Positions 53,145 to 62,497 of a DNA stretch of 64,000 nucleotides are shown here, one piece after another. Both the position numbers and the translations under genes were made by a program. The stretch covers positions 1 through 64,000 of the forward strand of contig NZ_JACJUD010000006.1 of NCBI RefSeq assembly GCF_014174475.1. The letters run 5' to 3'. This DNA comes from Aquipseudomonas ullengensis (GTDB taxonomy: Bacteria; Pseudomonadota; Gammaproteobacteria; Pseudomonadales; Pseudomonadaceae). The first letter of the stretch is position 1. Every line of letters begins with the position of its first letter. The notes under the pieces were generated by a model. The model ran no database searches. It had not been told where the DNA came from and worked only from the letters and a program-made list of their open reading frames with translations.

Positions 53145-56100
53145 ATGCCGCGTCTGCTGGCCATTCTCCTGTTGTGTCTGGCGTTCTGGGCGACCCCGGC
53201 GGCCGCACTCACCCTCAGCCCGGCAGAACAGGCCTGGCTCAAAGCACACCCGCAACTGAGCCTGGGCATCGACGCCTCCTGGCCACCCTTCGAGTTTCGC
53301 GACAGTCAGGGCCACTACCAGGGCCTCGCAGCCGGCTATGTGCAGCTGATCGAAAAGCGCCTGCAGATAAAACTTCTGCCGGTCGAGCCGAGCAGCTGGA
53401 GTGAAGTGCTGGCCGGTGCCAAGACGGGCCGCATCGATCTGCTCCCAGGCGTGATGGCCACTCCGGAGCGCCAACGCGACCTGGCCTTCACCCGCCCCTA
53501 CCTGGACTTCCCCATCGTCATCATCGCCCATCTGGGCGGGCCGCAACCGCGGCGACTGGAGGATCTCTACGGCCTGAAAGTGGCGGTGGTGCAGGACTAT
53601 GCCCCCCACGAACTGCTGCGCACACGCAACCCCGACCTCAACCTGCTGCCCGTCCCCAGCGTCAACGCCGCACTGCAGGCCGTCGCCACCGGACAGGCCG
53701 ACGCACTGGTTGGCGACCTCGCCTCCAGCGTCTGGAGCATGCGCCAGCTCAAGCTCGAAGGCCTCTACATCAGCGGCGAAACACCCTACCGCTACCAACT
53801 GGCGATGGCCGCACGACACAGCCAGGCAACCCTCATCGGCATCCTCGACAAACTGTTCGCCGAACTGACTCCGGGCGAAATAGAAACCCTGCAAGAACCC
53901 TGGATCGGTGGCGTGCTCGATCGCCGCGAGGTCTGGCAGGAAGTCCTGCTGTATGGCCTCCCGGCACTACTGGCCGTGCTATTGGTACTCGCCGCCGTGC
54001 TGCGCATCAACCGGCGCCTGCGCCAGGAAGTGAGCAACCGCAAGGCGCTGGAACAGCAACTGCGCATCAGCGAGCAGCACTACCGCGGCCTGGTGGAAAG
54101 CCTCAACGCCGTGGCCTGGGAAATGCGCCTGGACGACTACCGCTTCACCTACGTCTCGCCGCAGGCCGTCAAACTTCTCGGCTACCCCCTCAGCGACTGG
54201 TTCCAGCCTGGATTCTGGCAAGACCACCTGCACCCGGACGACGCCGAAGCAGCGCTCAGCTACAGCCGCGGCGAAAGCCAGCAAGGCCACGACCACAACC
54301 TGGACTACCGGATGCTCGCCGCCGATGGTCGCCCGGTATGGATACGCGACATCATCACCCTGAGCACCCTGGATGGCGCGCAGGTCATGCGCGGCCTGAT
54401 GATCGACATCAGCGAAGCCCGCCAGGCCGAGGACCGTTTCAGCTCGGTGTTCCACCACTGCCCGGACATCCTGGTCATCGCCCGACGCAGCGACGGCGTG
54501 CTGCTCGCCCTCAACCATACCTTCGAGCAACAGCTCGGCATCAGCAGTGCGCAAGCGCTTGGCAAGACCGCTACCGACCTGGATATCTGGGGCGTGCCCG
54601 GCATCGGCAGCGACCTGCTCCAGCGCATGCAGGGCCAGGCCCTGAACAACGTGGAAATGCTCTTCCGCCGGCGCAATGGCGAGCTGTTCACCGGCCTGAT
54701 CTCGGCCCAACCCATCGAGCTGGACGGTAGCGCCGCCCTGGTGGTGGCCGTACGCGACATCACCGAGCTCAAACGCACCCAGCAACAACTGCAAGTCTCC
54801 GAAGAGAAATTCGCAAAGGCCTTCCACGCCTCGCCCGATGGCCTGCTGATCACCCGCCTGAGTGACGGCCGCCTGCTGGAAGCCAACGAAGGGTTCTGCC
54901 TGATCACCGGCTACGACCTGTCGCAGGTGGTTGGCCGCACCACCTCCGACATCGGCCTGTGGGCCAACCTCGACGACCGCGACCGGATGATCGAGCTGGT
55001 ACGCAGCCAGGGCATGGCGCGCGACTTCCGCGCCTGGATCTGCACCCGCACCGGCACCCGCCGCCTGGGTGAGCTGGCGGCCCAGCCGATCATGATCGAC
55101 GACGAACCATGCATGCTCACCATCGCCCGCGACATCACCGAGCGCCAACTGATGCAGGAACGCCTGCACCAGGCCGCCACCGTATTCGAGAGTACCGCCG
55201 AAGGCGTGATGATCACCGACCTCGACCAGCGCATCAGCGCGGTCAACCGGGCCTTCAGCGAAATCACCGGCTACAGCGAGGCGGAAGCCCTCGGCCAATC
55301 GCCGCGCCTGCTCTCCTCCGGCCAGCACGACAGCGCCTTCTACGCCGCCATGTGGCACCAGCTGGCAGCTGAAGGCCACTGGCAAGGCGAGATCTGGAAC
55401 CGCCGCAAGAATGGCGAGATCTACCCCGAGTGGCTGACCATCAGCGCCGTGCGCGACCAGAGCGACAGCATCACCCACTTCGTTGGCGTATTTGCCGATA
55501 TCAGCACCCTCAAGCAGGCCCAGGCGCGCCTCGACTACCAGGCCCACCACGACCCGCTCACAGGCCTGCCCAATCGCCTGCTGTTCGAGAATCGCCTGAA
55601 TGCCGCGCTGAGCGACGCGCGTACCGACGATGGCCAAGGCGCCGTACTGTTCCTCGACCTCGACCGCTTCAAGCACATCAACGACAGCCTTGGCCACCCG
55701 GTCGGCGACATGCTGCTGAAAAGCATCGCCACGCGCCTGCGCGAGCAGCTGCGCGATATCGACACCGTGGCACGCCTGGGCGGCGACGAGTTCATCGTGC
55801 TGCTCCCCGGCCTGCACCAGCCACGCGATGCCGAACGTGTCGCGACCAAGCTACTGGCCTGCTTCAGCGCCCCCTTCCAGGCCGAGCAACACGAGTTCTT
55901 CATCAGCGCCAGCATCGGCATCAGCCTGTTCCCGGAAGATGGCAACGACGTCGCCACCCTGGTGAAAAACGCCGATGCCGCCATGTACAGCGCCAAAGCC
56001 AAAGGCCGCAACCGCACTGAGTTCTATACCCGCAGCCTGACCTTCCAGGCTACCGAGCGCATGACCCTGGAGCACGAACTGCGCCGCGCCATCGAACGCA

Positions 56101-56855
56101 ATGAACTGAGCCTGCATTACCAGCCCAAGCTGTGCCTGAGCACGCAGAAACTGATCGGCGCCGAGGCCCTGTTGCGCTGGCGCCACCCGGTGTTCGGTGA
56201 TATCCCGCCGGATCGCTTCATCCCCCTGGCCGAAGAAAACGGCATGATCCTCCAGCTCGGCGACTGGGCCCTGCAGGAGGCCTGCCGCCAACTGAGCGAA
56301 TGGCAAAGCTGCCACGCGCCCTTCGGCCCGCTATCGGTCAACCTGTCCGGCAGCCAGTTGCGCCAGGCGCAACTGGCCGAACACATCGCCGGCATGCTCA
56401 GCGACTTCGGCCTCGATGCGAGCAAGCTGCAGCTGGAAATCACCGAGAGCTTCATCATGAACCAGGCCGAAGAAGCCCTGTTCATCCTCCACGAACTCAA
56501 GGCCCTGGGCCTGCAACTGGCCATCGACGACTTCGGCACCGGCTACTCCTCGCTCAGCTACCTCAAGCGCCTGCCGCTGGACATCCTGAAGATCGACAAA
56601 TCCTTTATCCAAGGCCTGCCCGAAGACCAGGATGACGCCGCGATCACCCGCGCCATCATCGCCCTCGGCCGCAGCCTGCAATTCACCGTGATCGCCGAAG
56701 GCGTGGAGACCAAAGCCCAGGAAGTCTTCCTCGCCGCCGAGGGCTGCCAGCAGATCCAGGGCTACGTCGTCAGCCGCCCGCTCTCGGCCGAGTCCTTCGC
56801 CAGCAACTTCCTCGGCCCATTGCCGATTGGCAGCACGGAAAAGGCGCCGGTATAA
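53145..56855 (+). CDS. rmcA: RmcA-like c-di-GMP phosphodiesterase/cyclase with SBP and PAS domains
   Basis: A 1236-aa inner-membrane signalling protein. In order: signal peptide (about 1-22), periplasmic SBP_bac_3 domain to about 255, a transmembrane helix (about 268-290), about four PAS domains (300-800), GGDEF (intact GGDEF in VARLGGDEFIVLL) and EAL (EALLRWRHP, NLSGS, ESF, DDFGTG, EGVE). In P. aeruginosa RmcA responds to phenazine redox state and lowers c-di-GMP. The ATG at 53145 with CGGAAG upstream is chosen; the frame opens at 53082 in the rpoD terminator. Confidence 0.9.
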   Translation: MPRLLAILLLCLAFWATPAAALTLSPAEQAWLKAHPQLSLGIDASWPPFEFRDSQGHYQGLAAGYVQLIEKRLQIKLLPVEPSSWSEVLAGAKTGRIDLLPGVMATPERQRDLAFTRPYLDFPIVIIAHLGGPQPRRLEDLYGLKVAVVQDYAPHELLRTRNPDLNLLPVPSVNAALQAVATGQADALVGDLASSVWSMRQLKLEGLYISGETPYRYQLAMAARHSQATLIGILDKLFAELTPGEIETLQEPWIGGVLDRREVWQEVLLYGLPALLAVLLVLAAVLRINRRLRQEVSNRKALEQQLRISEQHYRGLVESLNAVAWEMRLDDYRFTYVSPQAVKLLGYPLSDWFQPGFWQDHLHPDDAEAALSYSRGESQQGHDHNLDYRMLAADGRPVWIRDIITLSTLDGAQVMRGLMIDISEARQAEDRFSSVFHHCPDILVIARRSDGVLLALNHTFEQQLGISSAQALGKTATDLDIWGVPGIGSDLLQRMQGQALNNVEMLFRRRNGELFTGLISAQPIELDGSAALVVAVRDITELKRTQQQLQVSEEKFAKAFHASPDGLLITRLSDGRLLEANEGFCLITGYDLSQVVGRTTSDIGLWANLDDRDRMIELVRSQGMARDFRAWICTRTGTRRLGELAAQPIMIDDEPCMLTIARDITERQLMQERLHQAATVFESTAEGVMITDLDQRISAVNRAFSEITGYSEAEALGQSPRLLSSGQHDSAFYAAMWHQLAAEGHWQGEIWNRRKNGEIYPEWLTISAVRDQSDSITHFVGVFADISTLKQAQARLDYQAHHDPLTGLPNRLLFENRLNAALSDARTDDGQGAVLFLDLDRFKHINDSLGHPVGDMLLKSIATRLREQLRDIDTVARLGGDEFIVLLPGLHQPRDAERVATKLLACFSAPFQAEQHEFFISASIGISLFPEDGNDVATLVKNADAAMYSAKAKGRNRTEFYTRSLTFQATERMTLEHELRRAIERNELSLHYQPKLCLSTQKLIGAEALLRWRHPVFGDIPPDRFIPLAEENGMILQLGDWALQEACRQLSEWQSCHAPFGPLSVNLSGSQLRQAQLAEHIAGMLSDFGLDASKLQLEITESFIMNQAEEALFILHELKALGLQLAIDDFGTGYSSLSYLKRLPLDILKIDKSFIQGLPEDQDDAAITRAIIALGRSLQFTVIAEGVETKAQEVFLAAEGCQQIQGYVVSRPLSAESFASNFLGPLPIGSTEKAPV

Positions 56856-56856
56856 T
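56827..56856 (+). promoter_or_regulatory. tRNA promoter inside the 3' end of rmcA
   Basis: TTGGCA (56827-56832), an 18-bp spacer and TATAAT (56851-56856). The rmcA stop codon TAA lies inside the -10 box, and the tRNA begins 15 bp later. Confidence 0.65.
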
Positions 56857-56870
56857 CCGCCGACTTCTGA

Positions 56871-56947
56871 GGGCCTATAGCTCAGTTGGTTAGAGCAGAG
56901 GACTCATAATCCTTTGGTCCACGGTTCGAGTCCGTGTGGGCCCACCA
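56871..56947 (+). tRNA. tRNA with CAU anticodon, probably tRNA-Ile2 (lysidine-modified)
   Basis: Complete 77-nt cloverleaf including the encoded CCA. Acceptor GGGCCTA/TGGGCCC, D-arm GCTC/GAGC, anticodon stem GAGGA/TCCTT with CAT at 56905-56907, T-arm CACGG/CCGTG. A CAT anticodon fits elongator tRNA-Met or the AUA-reading tRNA-Ile2; the variable-loop side (TTTGGTCC) and stem look more like tRNA-Ile2 than like the E. coli elongator tRNA-Met. Identity could not be proven by eye. Confidence 0.93.
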
Positions 56948-56963
56948 TTAAAATCAAAGAGTT

Positions 56964-56993
56964 AGGCCAGCCTCCGGGCTGGCCTTTTTCTTT
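56964..56993 (+). terminator. terminator after the tRNA
   Basis: AGGCCAGCC/GGCTGGCCT stem with a 4-nt TCCG loop, followed by TTTTCTTTT. Confidence 0.9.
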
Positions 56994-57086
56994 TCTGCCA
57001 TTTAAAGAAATTTGCGTCCCGCTTTGCCGGCCACTGCGAAGCCTGATTGAACCCGCAAACCTCAAGCGCCCGCTCCAAGCGCACTC

Positions 57087-57187
57087 TCATGAGCCGATTG
57101 ACAGCCAATAGCCCCCGCCTGACGCAGCATGCAGTCATGAACGAAGCTCATGAGTGACTCATGCCATTCCTGAAAGTAGCTATTGGC
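57087..57187. promoter_or_regulatory. nested palindromes upstream of the LysR gene
   Basis: GCCAATAGC (57104-57112) is repeated inverted as GCTATTGGC (57179-57187). Between them is a 15-bp palindrome CATGAGTGACTCATG (57149-57163), and further TCATGA boxes occur near 57087 and 57135. The 338-bp gap from tRNA to the LysR start contains the tRNA terminator and this array; no gene is seen in it. Candidate operator region for the regulator. Confidence 0.5.
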
Positions 57188-57285
57188 AGCCCAACACAAG
57201 GGCTATACCTCGCCACCCTGATCAACGACCATTGGCCAAAGGCCAGATTTGCCTATCCTGCCCCACAGCTAAACAAGGTCGGACC

Positions 57286-58239
57286 GTGTTCTCTTCTGAG
57301 CGTTTGAAAGGCATCGATGTATTCGTTTGTGCAGCCGAACTCGGCAGCTTTGCTGCGGCGGCCGAACGCTTGAGCCTGACCAGTTCAGCGGTGAGCAAAG
57401 GCATCGCGAGGCTGGAAGCACGCCTGGGCATACGCCTCTTTGAACGCACTACGCGCAGGCTGGCGTTGACGGATGCGGGCACGGCTTTCTACCGAACCTG
57501 CACGCGGGTGCTCACCGATCTGGAGGAGTCGGAGCTGGCGCTGCATGCAGAGTTCTTCGAGCCTCGCGGGCGGATTCGTATCGACCTGCCGGCCTCCTAC
57601 GGGCGCATGCACGTGTTGCCGGTGATTCTGCAACTGGCCAAACAACATCCGCTGCTCATGCCGCATATCTCCTTTACCGATAGCTTTGTCGACCCGGCCG
57701 ACCAGGGCATCGACATCCTTGTGCGCATCGGCGGCTCGGATATCTGGCCGGCTACCCTGGGCCACCGTTACCTGGGCGCCGAACGGCTGATCTACTGCGC
57801 CGCTCCCGAGTACCTGTCCAGGCGCGGTACGCCGGCAAGCGAAGCCGCGCTTGAGCAGCACGACTGCGTGCTCTACGGCCATAGCGACGGCCAGGTCAGC
57901 CCCTGGTATCGCGAAGGCCCTGAGGCTGGCGACAAGAAGCGGCGAATCATGCCGGCACGGATCGCGGTCGGCGATGGCGAGGGGGAAGTGCTGGCCGTCC
58001 TGGCGGGTTACGGCATTGCACAACTACCCACCTGGCTGGTGCAGGGCCATCTGGATAGCGGGGCACTGGTCGAAGTCCTGCCGCAGCTGGCTACCGATGG
58101 GCTGCCGATGAACCTGGTCTGGTTGAAGAAACGCGAGGCGTTGCCCAAGGTCAGCACCTTGCTGGAAGCGCTAGCGGCCTGCCTGATTCCTGCCGGCCAC
58201 AGATTGCCTGAGCGCAAACAAGTGAATTCAGATCAGTAA
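57286..58239 (+). CDS. LysR family transcriptional regulator
   Basis: A 317-aa LTTR with an N-terminal winged helix-turn-helix (FVCAAELGSFAAAAERLSLTSSAVSKGIARLE) and a C-terminal effector-binding domain of the CrgA/AaeR-like type (FDxxR-like ISFTDSFVDPADQGIDILVRIG). The GTG at 57286 with AAGG 7 nt upstream is chosen; the frame open to 57154 runs through the palindromes. It lies directly upstream of an MFS exporter in the same direction, so control of that gene is likely. Effector unknown. Confidence 0.86.
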   Translation: MFSSERLKGIDVFVCAAELGSFAAAAERLSLTSSAVSKGIARLEARLGIRLFERTTRRLALTDAGTAFYRTCTRVLTDLEESELALHAEFFEPRGRIRIDLPASYGRMHVLPVILQLAKQHPLLMPHISFTDSFVDPADQGIDILVRIGGSDIWPATLGHRYLGAERLIYCAAPEYLSRRGTPASEAALEQHDCVLYGHSDGQVSPWYREGPEAGDKKRRIMPARIAVGDGEGEVLAVLAGYGIAQLPTWLVQGHLDSGALVEVLPQLATDGLPMNLVWLKKREALPKVSTLLEALAACLIPAGHRLPERKQVNSDQ

Positions 58240-58314
58240 TAGCCAGAAAAAACGCCATCAATAGGAATTTATAGAACCAATACCATAGCGCCCTCCTTAC
58301 TGAAGAGCGGCGTC

Positions 58315-59511
58315 ATGAGTGCTATCGAATCCCCCCGTCCACTGGTTTGTACTGCGACCGGCTCGGCGTTGAGCATCACCATCCTAGCCATTTCGGCCTT
58401 TCTGATCGTGACCACGGAATTCCTGATTATCGGTCTGCTGCCGGCCGTGGCCCGCGACCTTGGCATTTCGATTGCCGCAGCCGGTCAGTTGGTCACGCTG
58501 TTCGCCTTCACCGTCATGCTCTTTGGCCCACCCTTGACCGCCGCCCTCGCCCACCTGGACAGGAAGCAGCTGTTTATCGCGATCCTGCTGGTCTTCGCCT
58601 TCGCCAACGGCCTGGCGGCACTCTCGTCGAACCTCTGGGTTCTGGCCATCGCGCGCTTTATCCCCGCGCTGATGCTGCCGGTTTTCTGGGGCACCGCCAG
58701 TGAAACGGCAGCGCAACTGGCCGGCCCGGCAAAATCAGGCCAAGCCATTGCCAGGGTCTACCTGGGTATCACCGCCGCGCTCCTGCTGGGTATTCCCCTT
58801 GGCACACTGGCTGCCAACGGCATCGGCTGGCGGGGAGCCTTCTGGTTGCTGGCGGGTCTGTCACTGGTGATGGCGATGGCCATGGCGCTGTACATGCCGA
58901 AAGTCGCGCGCAGCGCACGGGTCGACTTCCTCAAGCAAGCACGCATCTTCAAAGAGCCGCTGTTCCTGGCCAACGTCGCGCTGTCGATCATCATCTTCAG
59001 CGCCATGTTCGTGGCCTACACCTACCTGGCAGATATGCTGGAACGAGTGGCCAGCGTGCCCCCAGCGCAGGTGGGCTGGTGGATGATGGGCTTCGGCGCC
59101 ATCGGCCTGATTGGCAACTGGATCGGCGGCAAAGCCGTGGATCGCTCGCCCCTCAAGGCCACGGCCTTGTTCCTGGTGCTGCTGGCGCTGGGTGTGGCGA
59201 CCGTCACGCCGCTGGCGAGCGCCGGCCTGTTCGTCTGCATCGCACTGGCGCTCTGGGGGATCGCCAACACGGCGCTGTATCCGATCTGCCAGGTACGGGT
59301 CATGAACTCGGTGAGCCATTCCCAGGCCCTGGCGGGAACGACCAACGTATCTGCCGCTAACGCCGGGATAGGTATCGGGGCAATTGTCGGCGGCTTGACT
59401 ATCCAGACGGCGGGCATCGCCAGCGTCGGTTATGTAGCAGCGGCCGTGGCAGGACTTGCGCTGCTGATGATTCCGCTGGTTAACCGTCTGGCAGCTATAG
59501 GCCGAGAATAA
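58315..59511 (+). CDS. MFS transporter, DHA1 (drug:H+ antiporter-1) type
   Basis: A 398-aa, 12-helix inner-membrane protein resembling the AraJ/NepI/PbuE efflux group. TTEFLIIGLLPAVARDLG at helix 1-2 and the cytoplasmic loop ALAHLDRKQLF are family-like. It probably exports small molecules (nucleosides, sugars or drugs). It follows the LysR gene by 75 bp. The substrate is not evident. Confidence 0.85.
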   Translation: MSAIESPRPLVCTATGSALSITILAISAFLIVTTEFLIIGLLPAVARDLGISIAAAGQLVTLFAFTVMLFGPPLTAALAHLDRKQLFIAILLVFAFANGLAALSSNLWVLAIARFIPALMLPVFWGTASETAAQLAGPAKSGQAIARVYLGITAALLLGIPLGTLAANGIGWRGAFWLLAGLSLVMAMAMALYMPKVARSARVDFLKQARIFKEPLFLANVALSIIIFSAMFVAYTYLADMLERVASVPPAQVGWWMMGFGAIGLIGNWIGGKAVDRSPLKATALFLVLLALGVATVTPLASAGLFVCIALALWGIANTALYPICQVRVMNSVSHSQALAGTTNVSAANAGIGIGAIVGGLTIQTAGIASVGYVAAAVAGLALLMIPLVNRLAAIGRE

Positions 59512-59701
59512 AGCGCTAAGAGCCTGAGGGCCGAAACTGGCACATGCGAATAATGGGGCACGGCTCCGAATAGCCCTTGGCGCGAGACAACTCATGCGCC
59601 CGGCAGGTACTAGCTCCGATGCTCACGCTACCCTAGACTCCAGTCGAACCTGGCCTTGTAGCCAGACGCAAGGATGCCTCAGGCACTCACAAGGAATGGG
59701 T

Positions 59702-60712
59702 ATGCAAGCACTCAGCAAAACCGCCGCGTTACTGTTCACTCTTGTCTCGCCATTCTGTGTGCAGGCCGCCAGTACGGTTAAGTCGTGCAGCGCCGTGAAC
59801 AAGCCCGGCTACGTCATTACCAAGGTCATCAGCAGCTCCAGTGCCTGCAGCGGCAACAGCCAATACACCTTTACCTTGCTCGCCGGCGAGAGCCGGCTGG
59901 ATACCTGCGTGTTAGCCACCCCTGCTGGATGGGTCAACAACAAGCAGAGCAGCTATAACGGAACAGGCAACTGCGGTACGTCTAGCGGTACGCCCAAGCA
60001 GATCTGGCAGATCACCAACACACGCGACCAGATCAAGCTGAACTCCTGCACCCGCACGCTCCCAACCGGCTGGGTTGTGACCCGGGTGACCAACTACTCA
60101 GGGAATGGCGACTGCGGGCAAGCCAGCGGCGCTCCGCGGCAGATTTTCGAAGCGCAGAGCACGGCCGGCCAGAAGCAGATGAATGCGTGTGTCGGCTCGG
60201 TGCTACCCGCTGGCTGGCAAGTCGGCTCCACGTCCAGCAACTCCATCTGCGGCAGTAGCTCAGGCAGCCTGTGGAAGATACTCAACACAAACTCGCTGAC
60301 CAAGACCGCGCTACACCGCTATTACAGCCAGAAGACCGGCGACAACCTGTACACCGTCAAGCGCGATGACACCAGCCTGGCCAAATACGGCTACAGCTAT
60401 GACGCGATCATCGCCTACGTGCCCAGTACCAACCTGTTTGGCACCAGCGCCTTCCATCGCTACTTCAAGGCTGCGACCTCGGACAGCCTCTACACCACTA
60501 CCCGTGACGATGCAGCCAACACCGCATCCGGTTATGCCTACAGCAGCATCGCCGCCTACCTGTACACCGCCAAGGTGACCGGCTCGGTACCGCTGCATCG
60601 CTACTGGAACCCGACCAACAAGCACCACCTGTATACGACCCAGTACTTCACCAACGGGGCCTATGGCTTCCAGTACGAGAAGATCGAAGGCTATCTCTAC
60701 AGCAAGCCCTGA
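59702..60712 (+). CDS. secreted repeat protein: Cys-rich N-terminal repeats plus DUF5648-like C-terminal repeats
   Basis: A 336-aa protein of unknown function with a signal peptide (LLFTLVSPFCVQAAS, cut near 23). Residues about 24-205 hold four related units of about 45 aa, each with two cysteines and a P-GW motif (PAGWVNNKQ, PTGWVVTR, PAGWQVGS; the first unit has PGYVITK). Residues about 205-336 hold three units with an HRYY/HRYF/HRYW motif, then LYTT/LYTV and GY.Y..I.AY, as in DUF5648. The start at 59702 has AAGGA 6 nt before it; a frame from 59594 is not supported. Likely extracellular or periplasmic binding module. Confidence 0.78.
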   Translation: MQALSKTAALLFTLVSPFCVQAASTVKSCSAVNKPGYVITKVISSSSACSGNSQYTFTLLAGESRLDTCVLATPAGWVNNKQSSYNGTGNCGTSSGTPKQIWQITNTRDQIKLNSCTRTLPTGWVVTRVTNYSGNGDCGQASGAPRQIFEAQSTAGQKQMNACVGSVLPAGWQVGSTSSNSICGSSSGSLWKILNTNSLTKTALHRYYSQKTGDNLYTVKRDDTSLAKYGYSYDAIIAYVPSTNLFGTSAFHRYFKAATSDSLYTTTRDDAANTASGYAYSSIAAYLYTAKVTGSVPLHRYWNPTNKHHLYTTQYFTNGAYGFQYEKIEGYLYSKP

Positions 60713-60731
60713 TACCTCCGATCAGCCCCAC

Positions 60732-60766
60732 AGTGCTGGCGGGCCTTGGCCGGCTACGCCAGCACT
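60732..60766 (+). terminator. hairpin between the secreted protein gene and the convergent EAL gene
   Basis: AGTGCTGGCG/CGCCAGCACT perfect 10-bp stem with a 15-nt loop. It lacks a U-run, so termination is not certain. Confidence 0.45.
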
Positions 60767-60836
60767 GGCGCAACAGACGCGCTCCTCTTCTCCAGGCAGC
60801 TAGCGCACCCGCCTTGCGGGCACACCCCGTTGCCAC

Positions 60837-62198
60837 TCAGCCATGCTGGCGCGCCACAAATGCCGCGAACTCTTGCAGCGGCAGGGGCTTGCTAAACAGA
60901 TACCCCTGGAATTGCACACAGCCGTTACTGGCGAGGAAGCGCTGCTGCGCCTCGGTCTCCACGCCCTCGGCAATCACCGTCATGCCCATGCTTTGCCCCA
61001 GCCCGATGACGGTACGCACGATGGTTTCACTGCTGGCATCGGTCAGGACGTCGCTGATGAACGAGCGATCGATTTTCAGCGTGTTCAAGGGCAGGCGCTT
61101 GAGGTGGCTCAGGGAGGAAAACCCCGTGCCGAAGTCATCGAGGGAAAAGCGCACACCGTGATCGGCCAGCGCCACCATCTTGCGCACCAGGTCTTCCATG
61201 TCCTGCACGATCAGGGTTTCGGTCAGCTCCAGTTCGAGCCGATGCGCTTCGATGCCATGTACCGCGATAAGGTCCAGCATGTCCGGCACGAAGGCGGCCT
61301 GGCGAAACTGGTTCTGACTGATGTTCACGGCAAGGCCGATGTCGCGGTACAGCGGGTCATCTTTCCAGATGCGCAACTGCGTACAGGCCTGCTCCAGCAC
61401 CCATTTGCCGATCGGAATGATCAGCCCGGTCTTCTCGGCATGGCCGATGAACTCGATGGGAGGCACCAGCCCCCGTTGCGGATGCTGCCAGCGGATCAAC
61501 ACCTCGGCGCCGATCACTCTCCCGGCGCTGTTCAGCTGGGGCTGGTAATGCAGGACGAACTGTTCGTCGCGCAGCGCCGCCAGCAGGTCGCGATCGAGCA
61601 CCGAGCGCTCGGCGGCGTCGCTCTGCAGGATGTGCAGCAGCATGAACAGCAGCAACATTGCAGCCCCACCCTGCACCCAGGAGCCAACCACCCGCACCTC
61701 ATCCGGCAAGCCGTAACCGCTGACCGGGCTCCACGCTGAAGCGGCCAGGCCGGTAAACAGCGCGAAGCAGAGCAGGGAAACGCCGTAGCGCAGCCACAGG
61801 GGCTCGTCACGGAACGCCATCAAGGCCGCCACGGCAAGCGGCAACAGGTACAGGTGAGTGGCCCGTGGCGCCGCCGCCGTGTGCGGGTCCAGCAACAGGG
61901 TCATGCCGACAACCACCACGATCATCACGCCAAACAGCAGCAGATTGGCGCGCCGCACCTGGTTGCGCCGGGTCAGGACAAACACACCGAGCCCGCACAG
62001 GATCAGTACGACGTCCGACAGGACGATGCCCCAGGCGCCGCGCAGCATGAAGAAACAGCCCCAGATCGTACCCAGGAGCACCAGCACCAGGCTGGCTAGC
62101 AAGCGCATACGGCGCTCGCGACGCTGGCCGATCAGTGCAAGGTCGGGCGCATGCCAGAGTTTTAGAACTTGTTTGTAGAAGGCTGAAGGGGTGTTCAT
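60837..62198 (-). CDS. membrane-anchored EAL-domain c-di-GMP phosphodiesterase
   Basis: A 453-aa protein with about six N-terminal transmembrane helices (residues 35-190) and a C-terminal EAL domain, with no GGDEF. The signature is EVL (GAEVLIRWQHP), a conservative variant of EAL. The other catalytic elements NISQ, TETL, DDFGTG, KID and EGVE are present, so activity in degrading c-di-GMP is expected. It is transcribed divergently from the RTX gene, which suggests but does not prove that it regulates surface or secreted proteins. The terminal signal to c-di-GMP is unknown. Confidence 0.88.
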   Translation of the reverse strand: MNTPSAFYKQVLKLWHAPDLALIGQRRERRMRLLASLVLVLLGTIWGCFFMLRGAWGIVLSDVVLILCGLGVFVLTRRNQVRRANLLLFGVMIVVVVGMTLLLDPHTAAAPRATHLYLLPLAVAALMAFRDEPLWLRYGVSLLCFALFTGLAASAWSPVSGYGLPDEVRVVGSWVQGGAAMLLLFMLLHILQSDAAERSVLDRDLLAALRDEQFVLHYQPQLNSAGRVIGAEVLIRWQHPQRGLVPPIEFIGHAEKTGLIIPIGKWVLEQACTQLRIWKDDPLYRDIGLAVNISQNQFRQAAFVPDMLDLIAVHGIEAHRLELELTETLIVQDMEDLVRKMVALADHGVRFSLDDFGTGFSSLSHLKRLPLNTLKIDRSFISDVLTDASSETIVRTVIGLGQSMGMTVIAEGVETEAQQRFLASNGCVQFQGYLFSKPLPLQEFAAFVARQHG

Positions 62199-62425
62199 TA
62201 AAAGTCCCTGAGTGGCCTGTTCATTTGCAAATAACGATCATTGGATGCGGCTGACAGCATCTTTTTCTGTTGCCATTCAGTGCTAGCAAGGCATTCCAGT
62301 TCGGCGGCTATTGCCCGTCACCGACACCCAATCAGCGAGCCCAGCCCTGTACACAACCTAGTGCCTCATCAGCGAAATGCATGGTTCCGACGTGAAAACC
62401 CAGCAGCATGATACATAGTGGCACT

Positions 62426-62454
62426 TTGACGCCAAAAAAATATCCCTGTAGATT
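62426..62454 (+). promoter_or_regulatory. promoter of the RTX gene
   Basis: TTGACG (62426-62431), a 17-bp spacer and TAGATT (62449-62454), about 45 bp before the RTX ATG. The remainder of the 299-bp divergent gap (62199-62497) shows no gene. Confidence 0.65.
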
Positions 62455-62497
62455 CCTGTCCCGCTCATCAGAATTTTTGCCACATAAGGAATGTGCT

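Noticed and set aside
56871..57285. Genomic island integrated at the tRNA
   Set aside because: No integrase gene, no duplicated tRNA 3' end within the window, and the following genes are ordinary in composition.
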